Assembly: GCA_963707135.1 (NCBI GenBank)
Contig: CAVPOY010000012.1
Span: 13,347 to 77,346, forward strand
Source: JBGSTR01 sp963707135
Lineage (GTDB): Bacteria; Pseudomonadota; Gammaproteobacteria; Chromatiales; Chromatiaceae
Length of the DNA: 64,000 nt
Direction of reading: 5' to 3'
Position 1 is the first letter of the stretch. Each line of letters starts with the position of its first letter. Below the pieces are notes generated by a model. That model was not told where the DNA came from. It searched no databases and saw nothing but the letters and a program-made list of their open reading frames with translations. This document shows, piece after piece, positions 47,518 through 58,242 of the stretch. The position numbers and the translations under genes are program-made.

Positions 47518-47724
47518 AGCTACTCCGTAGAAGCGTGAGTTAGGGTATGTGGTGCGATCTCGTCGATATAGACGCGAACAATGCCGACGCGCGCCTGCGA
47601 TATCAACCGGCGCGCCGGACAAGAACCCGTGCCCGGTCCGGCCGAACCGGTAATGTTAGGCAATGACCGGAGCCAGGGCAAACGCAAGACTGGGCCCCAT
47701 CCGGTCGCGCGGGTCGACGGCACT

Positions 47725-49014
47725 TCATGTACCGCCCGCGGCGAGGGTTTCGTGGCTGGTGCTCCGGGCCGACAATCGGTTGAAATCGGCCTCGCCGATC
47801 AGAAAATCCATGTCCCAGCCGCCGGTATCGACCGGCTCTTCGGACAGGACCTGCCCGTGCTCGTAGATCCAGGCGCGAAGCCGGCCCTGGGCCGGCCCCA
47901 GGTGCATCCGGCGGCGGACCCGGTCGCCGCCGGTCAGCTCCCCGATTGCCGCGAGCAACAGGTCGATGCCGTCGCCGTCGCGCGCCGACAACCAGACGCG
48001 CACGGGCCGGCCGTCCTCGCCGCGGTCCAGCCGGACGCCGGTGTCGTCCATCAGGTCGATCTTGTTGTAGACCTCAAGACGGGGAATCTCATCGCTCCCA
48101 ATCTCGCCGAGAACGGCCTCGACGTCGGCCGCCAACCGCGCGCGATGGGGCGCCGCCGCATCGACCACGTGCAGCAGCAACGCGGCGTTGCGGGTCTCCT
48201 CCAGGGTCGCCCGGAAAGCGGCCACCAGCTCATGGGGTAGCTTGTTCACGAAGCCGACGGTGTCGGCGAGGACCACCGTACCGCCCGTCGGCAGCGTCAG
48301 CCGACGCAGGGTCGGGTCCAGGGTGGCGAACAGCTGGTCCGCCTGAAACACGCCCGCGGCGGTCAGGCGGTTGAAAAGCGTGGACTTTCCGGCGTTGGTG
48401 TAGCCGACCAGCGAGATTACCGGCAGATCCGCCTTCGCACGGGCCCGGCGGCCCTGGGCGCGCTGGGACTCGATTCGCCCGAGGCGCTGGTTCAGCACCG
48501 CGATCCGTTTCGCGAGCAGCCGCCGGTCGGTCTCGAGCTGGGTCTCGCCGGGGCCCCGCAGCCCGATGCCACCCTTCTGACGCTCCAGGTGGGTCCAGCC
48601 GCGTACCAGGCGGGTCGAGATGTGTCTCAGCTGGGCGAGCTCCACCTGGAGCTTGCCCTCGAAGGAGCGCGCTCGCTGGGCGAAGATGTCCAGGATCAGC
48701 CCGGTCCGGTCGACGACCCGGCACTGGAGCAGCCGCTCCAGGTTTCGTTCCTGGGCCGGTGACAGCGTGTGGCTGAAGATCACCAGCTCGGCACCGGTGG
48801 CGTCCACCAGGGCCTTGAGCTCGTCCGCCTTGCCTGAACCGATGAAGAGCCTGGGGTCCGGGGCCGAGCGCGCCCCGGTCAGGGTGCCGGCGACCTCCGC
48901 CCCGGCGGCCACGGCGAGCAGACGCGCCTCGTCGCGCTCGTCGGGCGCAACCGCGACACCGATGTCGAGGTGAACCAGGACCGCACGCTCACCCCCGCCG
49001 GGCCGCTCAAACAT
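47725..49014 (-). CDS. hflX: Ribosome-associated GTPase HflX
   Basis: A 429-residue GTPase that splits stalled 70S ribosomes. The N-terminal HflX domain shows GSGKADELKALVDATGAELV. The GTPase domain has SLVGYTNAGKSTLFNRL (G1), VVLADTVGFVNKLPHELV (G3) and VYNKIDL (G4). The start at 49014 lacks a close neighbour. A gap of 179 bases separates it from hfq. Confidence 0.97.
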   Translation of the reverse strand: MFERPGGGERAVLVHLDIGVAVAPDERDEARLLAVAAGAEVAGTLTGARSAPDPRLFIGSGKADELKALVDATGAELVIFSHTLSPAQERNLERLLQCRVVDRTGLILDIFAQRARSFEGKLQVELAQLRHISTRLVRGWTHLERQKGGIGLRGPGETQLETDRRLLAKRIAVLNQRLGRIESQRAQGRRARAKADLPVISLVGYTNAGKSTLFNRLTAAGVFQADQLFATLDPTLRRLTLPTGGTVVLADTVGFVNKLPHELVAAFRATLEETRNAALLLHVVDAAAPHRARLAADVEAVLGEIGSDEIPRLEVYNKIDLMDDTGVRLDRGEDGRPVRVWLSARDGDGIDLLLAAIGELTGGDRVRRRMHLGPAQGRLRAWIYEHGQVLSEEPVDTGGWDMDFLIGEADFNRLSARSTSHETLAAGGT

Positions 49015-49193
49015 CCGCGGTCCGCGTCGCCGGCCGGCCTACCGTGCAACTGCGCGCCGAAGGCGCTGCTGCTCCCCCTCGCCCCGGCGGGAGCTGAGCA
49101 AGGGATGCCGGGCAACCGATCGGGCAATGCGTGCTTACTTTGTGCGGGGCTGCGCGAATCGCCATGTCCGTTGTTGGCAGCCGCCGGGACCGG

Positions 49194-49445
49194 TCAACTA
49201 TTGCCCGGCTCCGGCTGTTCGTCGCCGGCGACATGAAATTTCACGTTGCGCGCCGGAACCACCGTCGAGATGGCGTGTTTGTAGATCATCTGGCTGACGT
49301 TGTTCCTCAGCAGCACTACGAACTGGTCGAACGACTCGATCTGACCCTGCAGCTTGATACCGTTGACCAGAAAAATTGAAACGGGGATGCGTTCCTTCCG
49401 GAGGGCATTCAGAAAGGGGTCTTGCAGGCTTTGGCCCTTGGTCAT
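49194..49445 (-). CDS. hfq: RNA chaperone Hfq
   Basis: An 83-residue Sm-like hexameric RNA chaperone for small-RNA pairing. The Sm1 motif ILVNG-type sequence (FLVNGIKLQGQIESFDQFVV) and Sm2 motif with YKHAIST are intact. The C-terminal tail is short. It has a GGAG sequence upstream. Confidence 0.98.
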   Translation of the reverse strand: MTKGQSLQDPFLNALRKERIPVSIFLVNGIKLQGQIESFDQFVVLLRNNVSQMIYKHAISTVVPARNVKFHVAGDEQPEPGNS

Positions 49446-49648
49446 GGGTTGGCTCCTTATTGTAATGTTTCAGCAGTTATGGCCCGTGAGGGGGGGCCGG
49501 GTCGCGGACCCCGGGTGCGCAGCTCGAGCGGCGAACCGCCGGACGAGTCGCCTGCCGCGCCTAGTTTCGTAGAAACCGCGCCGCCTTGCCACCAACATTT
49601 GTCAGCGGCTTCCTGCTCTTGAGGTGCATCGGCGGCCCCGCTGCCCGC

Positions 49649-50617
49649 TCAGCGGGATCCTCCGCCCTCGCCCAGGGCCTCACCGATCAGCCGCATCGCA
49701 CCATCGAGCGGTCGCCGATTATCGCCCAGCCATTCGCAGTGCGTCTCGGTACGCAGCCAGGTGTACTGGCGTTTGGCGAGTTGCCGGGTCGCCGAGACGC
49801 CGTGCCGGCCAAGCTGCTCGAAGTTGTACTCCCCCTGCAGGTATTTCAATACCTGGCGATACCCTACACAGCGCATCGAGGGCAAATCGGCGGTCAGATC
49901 GCCCCTCGACCACAGGCCCTCGACCTCGCCGACCAGACCCCTGTCCAGCATGTCCAGGAAACGCCTCTCGATGCGAGCGTGCAGCAGGCTCCGCTCGGCG
50001 GGCGCGCGGACCAGCTTGAGCAGTCGGTACGGCGGCTCCCCGGCGCGGGCCTCCGCGATCAGCGCGCTCATCGGCCGGCCGGTAAGCGTGTGCACCTCCA
50101 GCGCCCGCTGAATACGCTGGGGGTCGTTCGGGTGGACCCGCGACGCGGTGACCGGGTCCAGCGACGCGAGCCTCGCGTGAAGCGCGGCCCAGCCGACGCG
50201 CCCCGACTCCTCGAGCAGGGCCTGACGGACCCCGGGGTCCGCGGCAGGCAGCGGGGCCAGGCCCTGCTGAAGCGCCCGAAAATAGAGCAGCGTCCCGCCG
50301 ACCAGAAGCGGGATCCGGCCGGCCGACGAAATCGCTGCCATCTCGGCCAGGGCGTCGGACCGGAACCGGGCGGTTGAGTAGGACTCGGAGGGGTCCAGGA
50401 TATCGATCAGACGGTGGGGCGCCCGGGCCAGGGTCTCCGGAGACGGCTTGGCGGTGCCAATATCCATGCCCCGGAAGACCATCGCCGAATCGACGCTGAT
50501 GATCTCGCAGGGCAGCCGCGCCGCCAGCTCGACCGCCAGATCGGTCTTTCCCGAGGCCGTCGGGCCCATCAGCAGGACGGCCAGGGGCCGATGGACCGCC
50601 GTCTGGACGCGGGTCAC
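49649..50617 (-). CDS. miaA: tRNA dimethylallyltransferase MiaA
   Basis: A 322-residue enzyme that adds a dimethylallyl group to A37 of tRNAs reading U-starting codons. It has P-loop LMGPTASGKTDLAVELA, the conserved SVDSAMVFRGMDIGTAKP, and the tRNA-binding CVGYRQVLKYLQGEY. It lies between mutL and hfq, as in E. coli. Confidence 0.97.
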   Translation of the reverse strand: MTRVQTAVHRPLAVLLMGPTASGKTDLAVELAARLPCEIISVDSAMVFRGMDIGTAKPSPETLARAPHRLIDILDPSESYSTARFRSDALAEMAAISSAGRIPLLVGGTLLYFRALQQGLAPLPAADPGVRQALLEESGRVGWAALHARLASLDPVTASRVHPNDPQRIQRALEVHTLTGRPMSALIAEARAGEPPYRLLKLVRAPAERSLLHARIERRFLDMLDRGLVGEVEGLWSRGDLTADLPSMRCVGYRQVLKYLQGEYNFEQLGRHGVSATRQLAKRQYTWLRTETHCEWLGDNRRPLDGAMRLIGEALGEGGGSR

Positions 50618-50638
50618 GGGTCGAACCTACCGGGGCGT

Positions 50639-52453
<1,815 letters not shown>

Positions 52454-52524
52454 GGCGCCGATGGAACCAGAAGCCGGCGCCGGCGGCAAGGGCGCCGACC
52501 CGGCCTCGCCCCCTCGGCCGGTGG

Positions 52525-53853
52525 TCAGCCGCCCTCCGGGATGGTCAGCACCTGTCCGACCTGGATGACGTCGCCCGACAGCCTGTTTGCGTCGCGCAGA
52601 GAGGAGAGACTGACCCGGTACCGCTCGGCGATCCCGCCCAAGGTATCGCCGCTGCCGATCACGTGCTGACGGCCGCCGCCGGACGCCTCCGCCACCTGCG
52701 CACCGCGCGGCGGGTACTTGCGGAAATAGGCCTTGATACCCCCGAGGATGGCCTGGGCGAGCTGCTGCTGGTGCTTGCCGCTCTTCAGGCGCCGTTCCTC
52801 GTCCGGGTTCGAGATGAACGCCGTCTCCACGAGCATGGACGGGATGTCCGGTGACTTGAGGACGACGAACCCGGCGTTCTGAACGTGCGTTTTGTGTACT
52901 GTGCCGAGGTGGCCCAGGTTGCTGAGCACCGCTTTCGCCGCCTCCGTGCTGTGCTCGATGGTCGCGTTCTGGGTCATGTCGAGCAGCACGGTCGCCAGTA
53001 GGTCATCACCCTCCCCGAGGTCAACACCACCGATCAAGTCGGCGCTGTTCTCACGGTCCGCGAGCCATTTTGCCGCCTCGCTGCTCGCACCCCGATGCGA
53101 CAGGGTGTAGACGGACGAGCCGCGCACCGTGCGGTCTGTGAAGGCATCGGCGTGGATCGACACGAAGATATCCGCCTCGTGCTTCCGGGCCTTCAGGATC
53201 CGCTGGCGCAGACCGATGTAGTAATCCCCGTCCCGTATGAGCAGCGGACGCATACCCGGTTCCTTGTCAACTAGGGCCGCCAGCTTGCGCGCGATCGCCA
53301 GCGTCACGTCCTTTTCCCGGGTCTTGGCCGCCCCGATCGCGCCCGGGTCCTCGCCGCCGTGTCCGGCATCGATGGCGACGATCACGCCGGCTCGTGAGCT
53401 CGGCTTGGCCCGGATCGACGGCTGGGCATCGGGCGTGGGCGCCACCCTGGGCGTCGAGCCGCCACCGCCCTTCGGAATCAGGTCGATGACCAGACGGTGC
53501 CCGTGATGCTCGTTGGGGGCGAGCAGGAAGCTCTTGACCCGAACCGACTGCTTCAGATCGACGACCAGACGCAGGTCGTCGCCCTCGCGCACCCCGCTGC
53601 GCAGCCCGACCAGTGTCGGATCGCCGGGGTCCGCCTTCGGCAGGCTACCGACGAACCGCGCATCGGCAATGTCGACCACCACCCGGTCCGGCCCGTCGAG
53701 GGCGAAGATCTTGTGATCGACCGGGCCCTTGACGTCGACAACCAGCCGGGTCTTGTCCGGGTCGCTCCAGACCCTCGCGCCCTCCACCGCCACCTGCCCC
53801 GCCAGGGCCTGGGTTGAGAGGACCAGCAGCAGAATCGCGATAGCCCTGTTCAC
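52525..53853 (-). CDS. amiC: N-acetylmuramoyl-L-alanine amidase with AMIN and LysM domains
   Basis: A 442-residue periplasmic cell-division amidase. The signal peptide (residues 1-19, AIAILLLVLSTQALA) is followed by an AMIN targeting domain (about 20-115) and an Amidase_3 zinc domain (AIDAGHGGEDPGAIG, VSIHADAF, VETAFISNPDEE). A LysM peptidoglycan-binding domain (about 395-442, GSGDTLGGIAERYRVSLSSL) ends it. A GTG start at 53853 is used because GAGG precedes it and the longer frame lacks a signal. It could equally be named amiB by position. Confidence 0.94.
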   Translation of the reverse strand: MNRAIAILLLVLSTQALAGQVAVEGARVWSDPDKTRLVVDVKGPVDHKIFALDGPDRVVVDIADARFVGSLPKADPGDPTLVGLRSGVREGDDLRLVVDLKQSVRVKSFLLAPNEHHGHRLVIDLIPKGGGGSTPRVAPTPDAQPSIRAKPSSRAGVIVAIDAGHGGEDPGAIGAAKTREKDVTLAIARKLAALVDKEPGMRPLLIRDGDYYIGLRQRILKARKHEADIFVSIHADAFTDRTVRGSSVYTLSHRGASSEAAKWLADRENSADLIGGVDLGEGDDLLATVLLDMTQNATIEHSTEAAKAVLSNLGHLGTVHKTHVQNAGFVVLKSPDIPSMLVETAFISNPDEERRLKSGKHQQQLAQAILGGIKAYFRKYPPRGAQVAEASGGGRQHVIGSGDTLGGIAERYRVSLSSLRDANRLSGDVIQVGQVLTIPEGG

Positions 53854-54029
53854 TGCGCAGCCTCGTTGCCGTTGTTCCGCGGAACGTTGCATTTAGGTTA
53901 GCACGAGTTTCGACATCTTTCCAGAACAAAATCCTCATATTAGGCGGGTTTCCTCACTCTGCCTTCAGCGCATGTTGCGGAATTCATACAGCATTAGGTC
54001 AGATTGATGGGCTTCCAGCCGCGGACGGG

Positions 54030-54482
54030 CTATCTCAGGCGGGCGACCAGCTCCCGCCCGGCGTCCGTCCAGGGCCTTAGCCGGAGGGCACGCCCGACGC
54101 CGCGATAGTCGATATTGATCGTCAGATCCGGCGGCGGCAGCGTCCCCTGCCCGCGTTCGGGCCACTCGACGACAAGCACGGCATCCTCGCCCGCCAGATC
54201 CCGGACCCCGAGGTAGTCGAGCTCCTCCGGGTCCGACACCCGGTAGAGGTCCAGGTGGTAGAGGCGTGCGCTGTCCAGCTCATAGGGCTCAACCAGTGTG
54301 TAGGTGGGGCTCCGGGCCGGCCCCTGGTGGCCCAGCCCGCGAAGCAAGCCGCGGGTCAGCGTGGTCTTTCCGGTCCCGAGGTCGCCCTCCAGATAGAGTA
54401 CGAATTGGGGGCGCAGCAGCGCGGCCAGCCGCTCGCCGAACGCGAGTTGCTCGTCGGGTCCGTTGAGCAGAAAGCGCATCAT
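54030..54482 (-). CDS. tsaE: tRNA threonylcarbamoyladenosine biosynthesis ATPase TsaE
   Basis: A 150-residue P-loop ATPase (YLEGDLGTGKTTLTRGLLRG) of the t6A37 tRNA modification pathway, working with TsaB and TsaD. The conserved SPTYTLVEPY and HLDLYRVSDPEELDYLG are present. Its start overlaps the nnr stop. Confidence 0.96.
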   Translation of the reverse strand: MMRFLLNGPDEQLAFGERLAALLRPQFVLYLEGDLGTGKTTLTRGLLRGLGHQGPARSPTYTLVEPYELDSARLYHLDLYRVSDPEELDYLGVRDLAGEDAVLVVEWPERGQGTLPPPDLTINIDYRGVGRALRLRPWTDAGRELVARLR

Positions 54483-55978
54483 CGGTCACCGGTCCCGTTG
54501 GCGACACCTCTCAGGGCCGCGACTAGGTCTCCGGCAATCAGTCCCTTCTCGCCGCCGAGGGCCGCCCGGTCCCCGGCCGCGGCATGCAGACAGACCGCCG
54601 CGCAGGCCGCCTCCTCGGCCGCGAGCCCCTGCGCGAGGAGCGCCGCGATCACCCCGGTCAGCACGTCGCCGGACCCGGCCGTCGCCATTCCCGGGTTCCC
54701 GTCGCTGCAGACGGCGGGCGGGCGGCCGGAACCGCCATGCACCAGGGTGCCAGCCCCCTTGAGGACCGCGACGCCGCCGAATCGCCGTTGCAGCTCCCAC
54801 GCGCTGCGAAAGCGGTCCGCCTCGACTTCTTCCGCCGAAACACCAAGCAGCCGGGCCGCCTCGCCGGGGTGCGGGGTCAGCACCCAGTGGCCGCCCGGCC
54901 TCGGCCTCTCGGCGAGTAGATTCAGCGCGTCGGCGTCGACCACCAGGGGCCGCGCCGTCTGCTGCAGGTGCTCCCAGAGACCCCGGCCCCACTCGCCCCG
55001 CCCGAGTCCCGGACCCACGCCGATCACGTCCGCGCGCTCGATCAGCGGCTCCAGACCGGCGGCGTCCCCCACACCGGCCACCATCAGCTCGGGCCGGGTC
55101 AGATTGAGGAGCGGGCCGTGCGACGTGTGGGTCGCGATCGTCACCAATCCGGCCCCGGCGCGCAGCGCCGCCTCGCCGGCGAGCCGGGCGGCACCGGACA
55201 TGCCAGGCGCGCCCCCGACGATCAACACGTGCCCGAATAGACCCTTGTGCGCCCCGCGCGGGCGTGGCCCCAGGGACTGCGACTGCTGCGCCCAGTCGAT
55301 GCGGCGGGCCGACAGGATCTCGCTCCCATAGACCCGCGCCGGTATGCCCAGGGCGCTGAAATGGATCGAACCGCAGCAGTCGGGACCCGCCCCGGTGAAC
55401 ATCCCCTGCTTGAGGCCGATGAAGCTGATGGTCCGCTGGGCGTGCACGGCGACACCCATGACGCGGCCGGTATTCGCGTTCAGCCCGGAAGGGATGTCGA
55501 TGGCGAGCACCGGGGCGCGCTGGGCGTTGACGGCTTCAATCGCATCCGCCCACCGCCCCTCGACCGGCCGCTCCAGCCCGGTCCCGAGCAGGGCGTCAAC
55601 GATCAGGTCGACACCCGACGGCAGCGCCGAGTAGGGCTCTGCGGTACCACCCGCGGCGAGATAGTCTTCAAGACTGGTGGCGGCGTCCCCCTGCAGCCGG
55701 GCCGGGTCGCCCAGCTGCAGCACCCGCACCGACAGACCGTCGGCCCTGGCCAGGCGCGCGACGACGTAACCGTCGCCGCCGTTGTTTCCCGCGCCGGCCA
55801 GCACGCTGATGGTCCGGGCGTCGGGCCAGTACTCGCGCAGCAACCGGTAGGCCTCGGCGCCGGCGCGCTGCATCAGCTCGATTCCCGGGATGCCGTGGAC
55901 CTCGATCGCGGTGCGATCGAGCGCGCGCACCTGCTCGGCGCGGTACAGGGCGTGGGGGAGTCGATCCGTATCCGGCAT
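54479..55978 (-). CDS. nnr: Bifunctional NAD(P)HX epimerase / ADP-dependent dehydratase
   Basis: A 499-residue repair enzyme for hydrated NADH/NADPH. The N-terminal YjeF_N epimerase domain has SVLAGAGNNGGDGYVVARLA and AIDIPSGLNANTG. The C-terminal carbohydrate-kinase-like dehydratase domain has HVLIVGGAPGMSGAARLAGE, VLTPHPGEAARLLG, VLKGAGTLV and the ATP-site GNPGMATAGSGDVLTGVIAA. The start at 55978 (MPDTDRLPHALYRAEQV) is chosen; the longer frame upstream runs antisense through queG. Confidence 0.95.
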   Translation of the reverse strand: MPDTDRLPHALYRAEQVRALDRTAIEVHGIPGIELMQRAGAEAYRLLREYWPDARTISVLAGAGNNGGDGYVVARLARADGLSVRVLQLGDPARLQGDAATSLEDYLAAGGTAEPYSALPSGVDLIVDALLGTGLERPVEGRWADAIEAVNAQRAPVLAIDIPSGLNANTGRVMGVAVHAQRTISFIGLKQGMFTGAGPDCCGSIHFSALGIPARVYGSEILSARRIDWAQQSQSLGPRPRGAHKGLFGHVLIVGGAPGMSGAARLAGEAALRAGAGLVTIATHTSHGPLLNLTRPELMVAGVGDAAGLEPLIERADVIGVGPGLGRGEWGRGLWEHLQQTARPLVVDADALNLLAERPRPGGHWVLTPHPGEAARLLGVSAEEVEADRFRSAWELQRRFGGVAVLKGAGTLVHGGSGRPPAVCSDGNPGMATAGSGDVLTGVIAALLAQGLAAEEAACAAVCLHAAAGDRAALGGEKGLIAGDLVAALRGVANGTGDR

Positions 55979-56125
55979 CGGTCTGGTCGCGGGCTCGGGC
56001 ACTGGAAAGGCACCTGATTGGAAAAATGGGGCGCGGCAGCCGATGATCGGGCCAAGGGGGCGGCCGCGGCGCTCCAAGCATGCCCGCTCGGGGGCGACCC
56101 CACAAGCAGCTGACCAACCGACGCG

Positions 56126-57244
56126 ATGACCGCACGAACACCCGTCCCGCCAGGCTCCGCCGCCCCCGAACTCACGGCGGATACGGCCCGTGAGCTGGCC
56201 GGTCGCATTAAACGCTGGGGCGCCGAGCTCGGGTTCCAGCAGGTCGGCATCACCGATAGCGACCTCGGCGAGGCCGAGTCCCGGCTGCTCGCCTGGCTCG
56301 ACGCCGGGCGTCATGGTTCCATGGACTACATGTCCCGGCACGGCGCCAAACGGGCTCGCCCCGCGAGCCTGGTCCCCGGAACGCTGCGGGTGATCTCGGT
56401 GCGGATGGACTACCTGCCGGAGGCTCACCCGGCGATGGAGCGGATCCTCTCGGACCCCGCCGCGGCCTTCGTCTCCCGGTATGCCCTCGGCCGCGACTAT
56501 CACAAGCTGATACGCCGCCGCCTGCAGCGCCTGGCGGAGCGGATCGAGGCCGAGGCGGGGCCGTTCGGCTACCGGGTCTTCGTCGACTCGGCGCCGGTGC
56601 TGGAGAAGCCGCTGGCGCAGAAGGCGGGACTGGGCTGGATCGGCAAGCACACCAACCTGATCAACCGCCGCGCCGGCTCCTGGTTCTTTCTCGGCGAGAT
56701 CTACACGGATCTGACACTGCCGGCCGATACCCCGGCCAGCGACCACTGCGGCCGCTGCCGAGCCTGCATCGAAGTCTGCCCGACCCGGGCGATCGTCGCC
56801 CCCTACCAGCTGGACGCCCGGCTCTGCATCTCCTACCTGACCATCGAGTGCCGGGGCAGCCTACCCGTAGAGCTGCGCCCGCTGATCGGCAACCGGGTCT
56901 TCGGCTGCGACGACTGCCAGCTGGTCTGTCCCTGGAACCGCTTCGCGCGTCTGACCGGCGAACCGGCTTTCCTGCCCCGCGCCGACCTCCACACGGCGAC
57001 GCTCGTCGATCTGTTCGCTTGGGACGAGGCGGGCTTCCTGGCGCGGACCGAGGGATCGGCCATCAGACGGATCGGGCACGAACGGTGGCTGCGCAACCTC
57101 GCCGTGGCGCTGGGCAACGCACCGCCGTCCGCCGCCGCGGTCGCGGCCCTGCGGCGCCGAGCCGCGCACGAGAGCCCCCTCGTCCGGGAGCATGTCGAGT
57201 GGGCGCTTGAGCGTCAGCTCGGCGACCGTCCGCGTCCCGACTGA
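56126..57244 (+). CDS. queG: Epoxyqueuosine reductase QueG
   Basis: A 372-residue cobalamin- and Fe-S-dependent enzyme catalysing the last step of queuosine synthesis on tRNA. The two 4Fe-4S clusters come from CGRCRACIEVCPTRAI and CDDCQLVCPWNRF. The conserved DSAPVLEKPLAQKAGLGWIG lies between the N-terminal domain and the clusters. A C-terminal HEAT-like region completes it. It is divergent from nnr, as in E. coli, and its stop lies two bases from that of orn. Confidence 0.97.
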   Translation: MTARTPVPPGSAAPELTADTARELAGRIKRWGAELGFQQVGITDSDLGEAESRLLAWLDAGRHGSMDYMSRHGAKRARPASLVPGTLRVISVRMDYLPEAHPAMERILSDPAAAFVSRYALGRDYHKLIRRRLQRLAERIEAEAGPFGYRVFVDSAPVLEKPLAQKAGLGWIGKHTNLINRRAGSWFFLGEIYTDLTLPADTPASDHCGRCRACIEVCPTRAIVAPYQLDARLCISYLTIECRGSLPVELRPLIGNRVFGCDDCQLVCPWNRFARLTGEPAFLPRADLHTATLVDLFAWDEAGFLARTEGSAIRRIGHERWLRNLAVALGNAPPSAAAVAALRRRAAHESPLVREHVEWALERQLGDRPRPD

Positions 57245-57246
57245 GG

Positions 57247-57792
57247 TCAGGCGCGCAGGAACGATTCCCGATAGTGCCTCAGCTCGGCGATCGACTCCCG
57301 GATATCGTCCAGCGCCAGGTGGCGCGCCGACTTCCTGAAGCTCGTCGCCACCTCCGGCGCCCAGCGCTGGGCCAGAATCTTCAGCGTGCTGACATCGAGG
57401 TTTCGGTAGTGGCAGTACGCCTCCAGCCTCGGCATGAAGCGCGCCAGGAAGCGCCGGTCCTGGCAGATACTGTTGCCGCACAGGGGCGAGGCGCCGGCGG
57501 GGACCAGCGGCGACAGGAACGCGAGAGTCTCAGACTCGGCATGGGACTCGTCCCGGTCGCTGGATCGCACGCGCTCCAGCAGCCCCGATTCGCCGTGGTG
57601 GCCGCGGTTCCATTCATCCATGCCGGCCAGCACGGCCTCGCTCTGGTGGATAGCGATCACCGGGCCCTCGGCCAAGATCCTCAGCTGGGTATCCGTCACG
57701 ACCGTGGCGATCTCCAGGATGCGGTCGGTGAAGGGATCGAGTCCCGTCATCTCCAGATCGATCCAGATCAGGTTCTGTTCGCGTGCGCTCAT
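57247..57792 (-). CDS. orn: Oligoribonuclease
   Basis: A 181-residue DEDDh 3'-5' exonuclease that degrades 2-5 nucleotide RNAs. The three exo motifs are WIDLEMTGLDPFTDRILEIA, CGNSICQDRRFLARFMP and HLALDDIRESIAELRHYRE. The ATG at 57792 has GGAGG upstream. The much longer open frame to 58695 is the antisense shadow of rsgA and the cytochrome gene. Confidence 0.97.
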   Translation of the reverse strand: MSAREQNLIWIDLEMTGLDPFTDRILEIATVVTDTQLRILAEGPVIAIHQSEAVLAGMDEWNRGHHGESGLLERVRSSDRDESHAESETLAFLSPLVPAGASPLCGNSICQDRRFLARFMPRLEAYCHYRNLDVSTLKILAQRWAPEVATSFRKSARHLALDDIRESIAELRHYRESFLRA

Positions 57793-57939
57793 GCGTTGAT
57801 TACCTCCGTGGCGCTTCCGGGCGGCGCGGACAGGAGCGACGAACGGCCCGTCCCGCGCCAAGTCTAACAGCCGGGACCCGTGCGAAGGCCTGGGACATTC
57901 CCTACAATGACGCGCAAATCGCATTATCGGAGCAAGCCA

Positions 57940-58233
57940 ATGACCATACGCCGCGGACATATCGGGGAGTTGATGGGCGCCCTCGCGCTGACATTCAGCC
58001 TGTCGGCTGCCGCCGAGGAGGCGACCGACGTCCAGGCCCTCTATCAGACCAACTGCCTGAAGTGTCACGGCGACGAGGTCTACACCCGCGCCGACCGCAA
58101 GGTCACGTCCCTGGATGGGCTCGAACGGCAGGTCCGCCGTTGCGAGACGGCGCTCGGGCTGCGCTGGTTCGACGAGGATATCTCCGACGTGACCGCCTAT
58201 CTGAACGACCACTTCTACAAGTTCGAGCGCTGA
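57940..58233 (+). CDS. Small periplasmic c-type cytochrome
   Basis: A 97-residue protein with a signal peptide (residues 1-27, cut after SLSAAA) and one haem site, NCLKCHG. The C-terminal pattern (WFDEDISDVTAYLNDHFYKF) resembles the end of class I cytochromes. The mature part contains no methionine, so the usual Met ligand is absent. A histidine (DHFYKF) or another residue might serve. A GGAG sequence precedes this ATG; two upstream ATGs are less likely. It should be a client of the ccm system in this window. It lies nine bases before rsgA. Confidence 0.78.
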   Translation: MTIRRGHIGELMGALALTFSLSAAAEEATDVQALYQTNCLKCHGDEVYTRADRKVTSLDGLERQVRRCETALGLRWFDEDISDVTAYLNDHFYKFER

Positions 58234-58242
58234 CGCGGCGCG

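Noticed and set aside
55979..56746. Extension of the nnr frame upstream into the queG region
   Set aside because: It runs antisense through queG and shows no conservation; MPDTDRLPHALY is the natural start.
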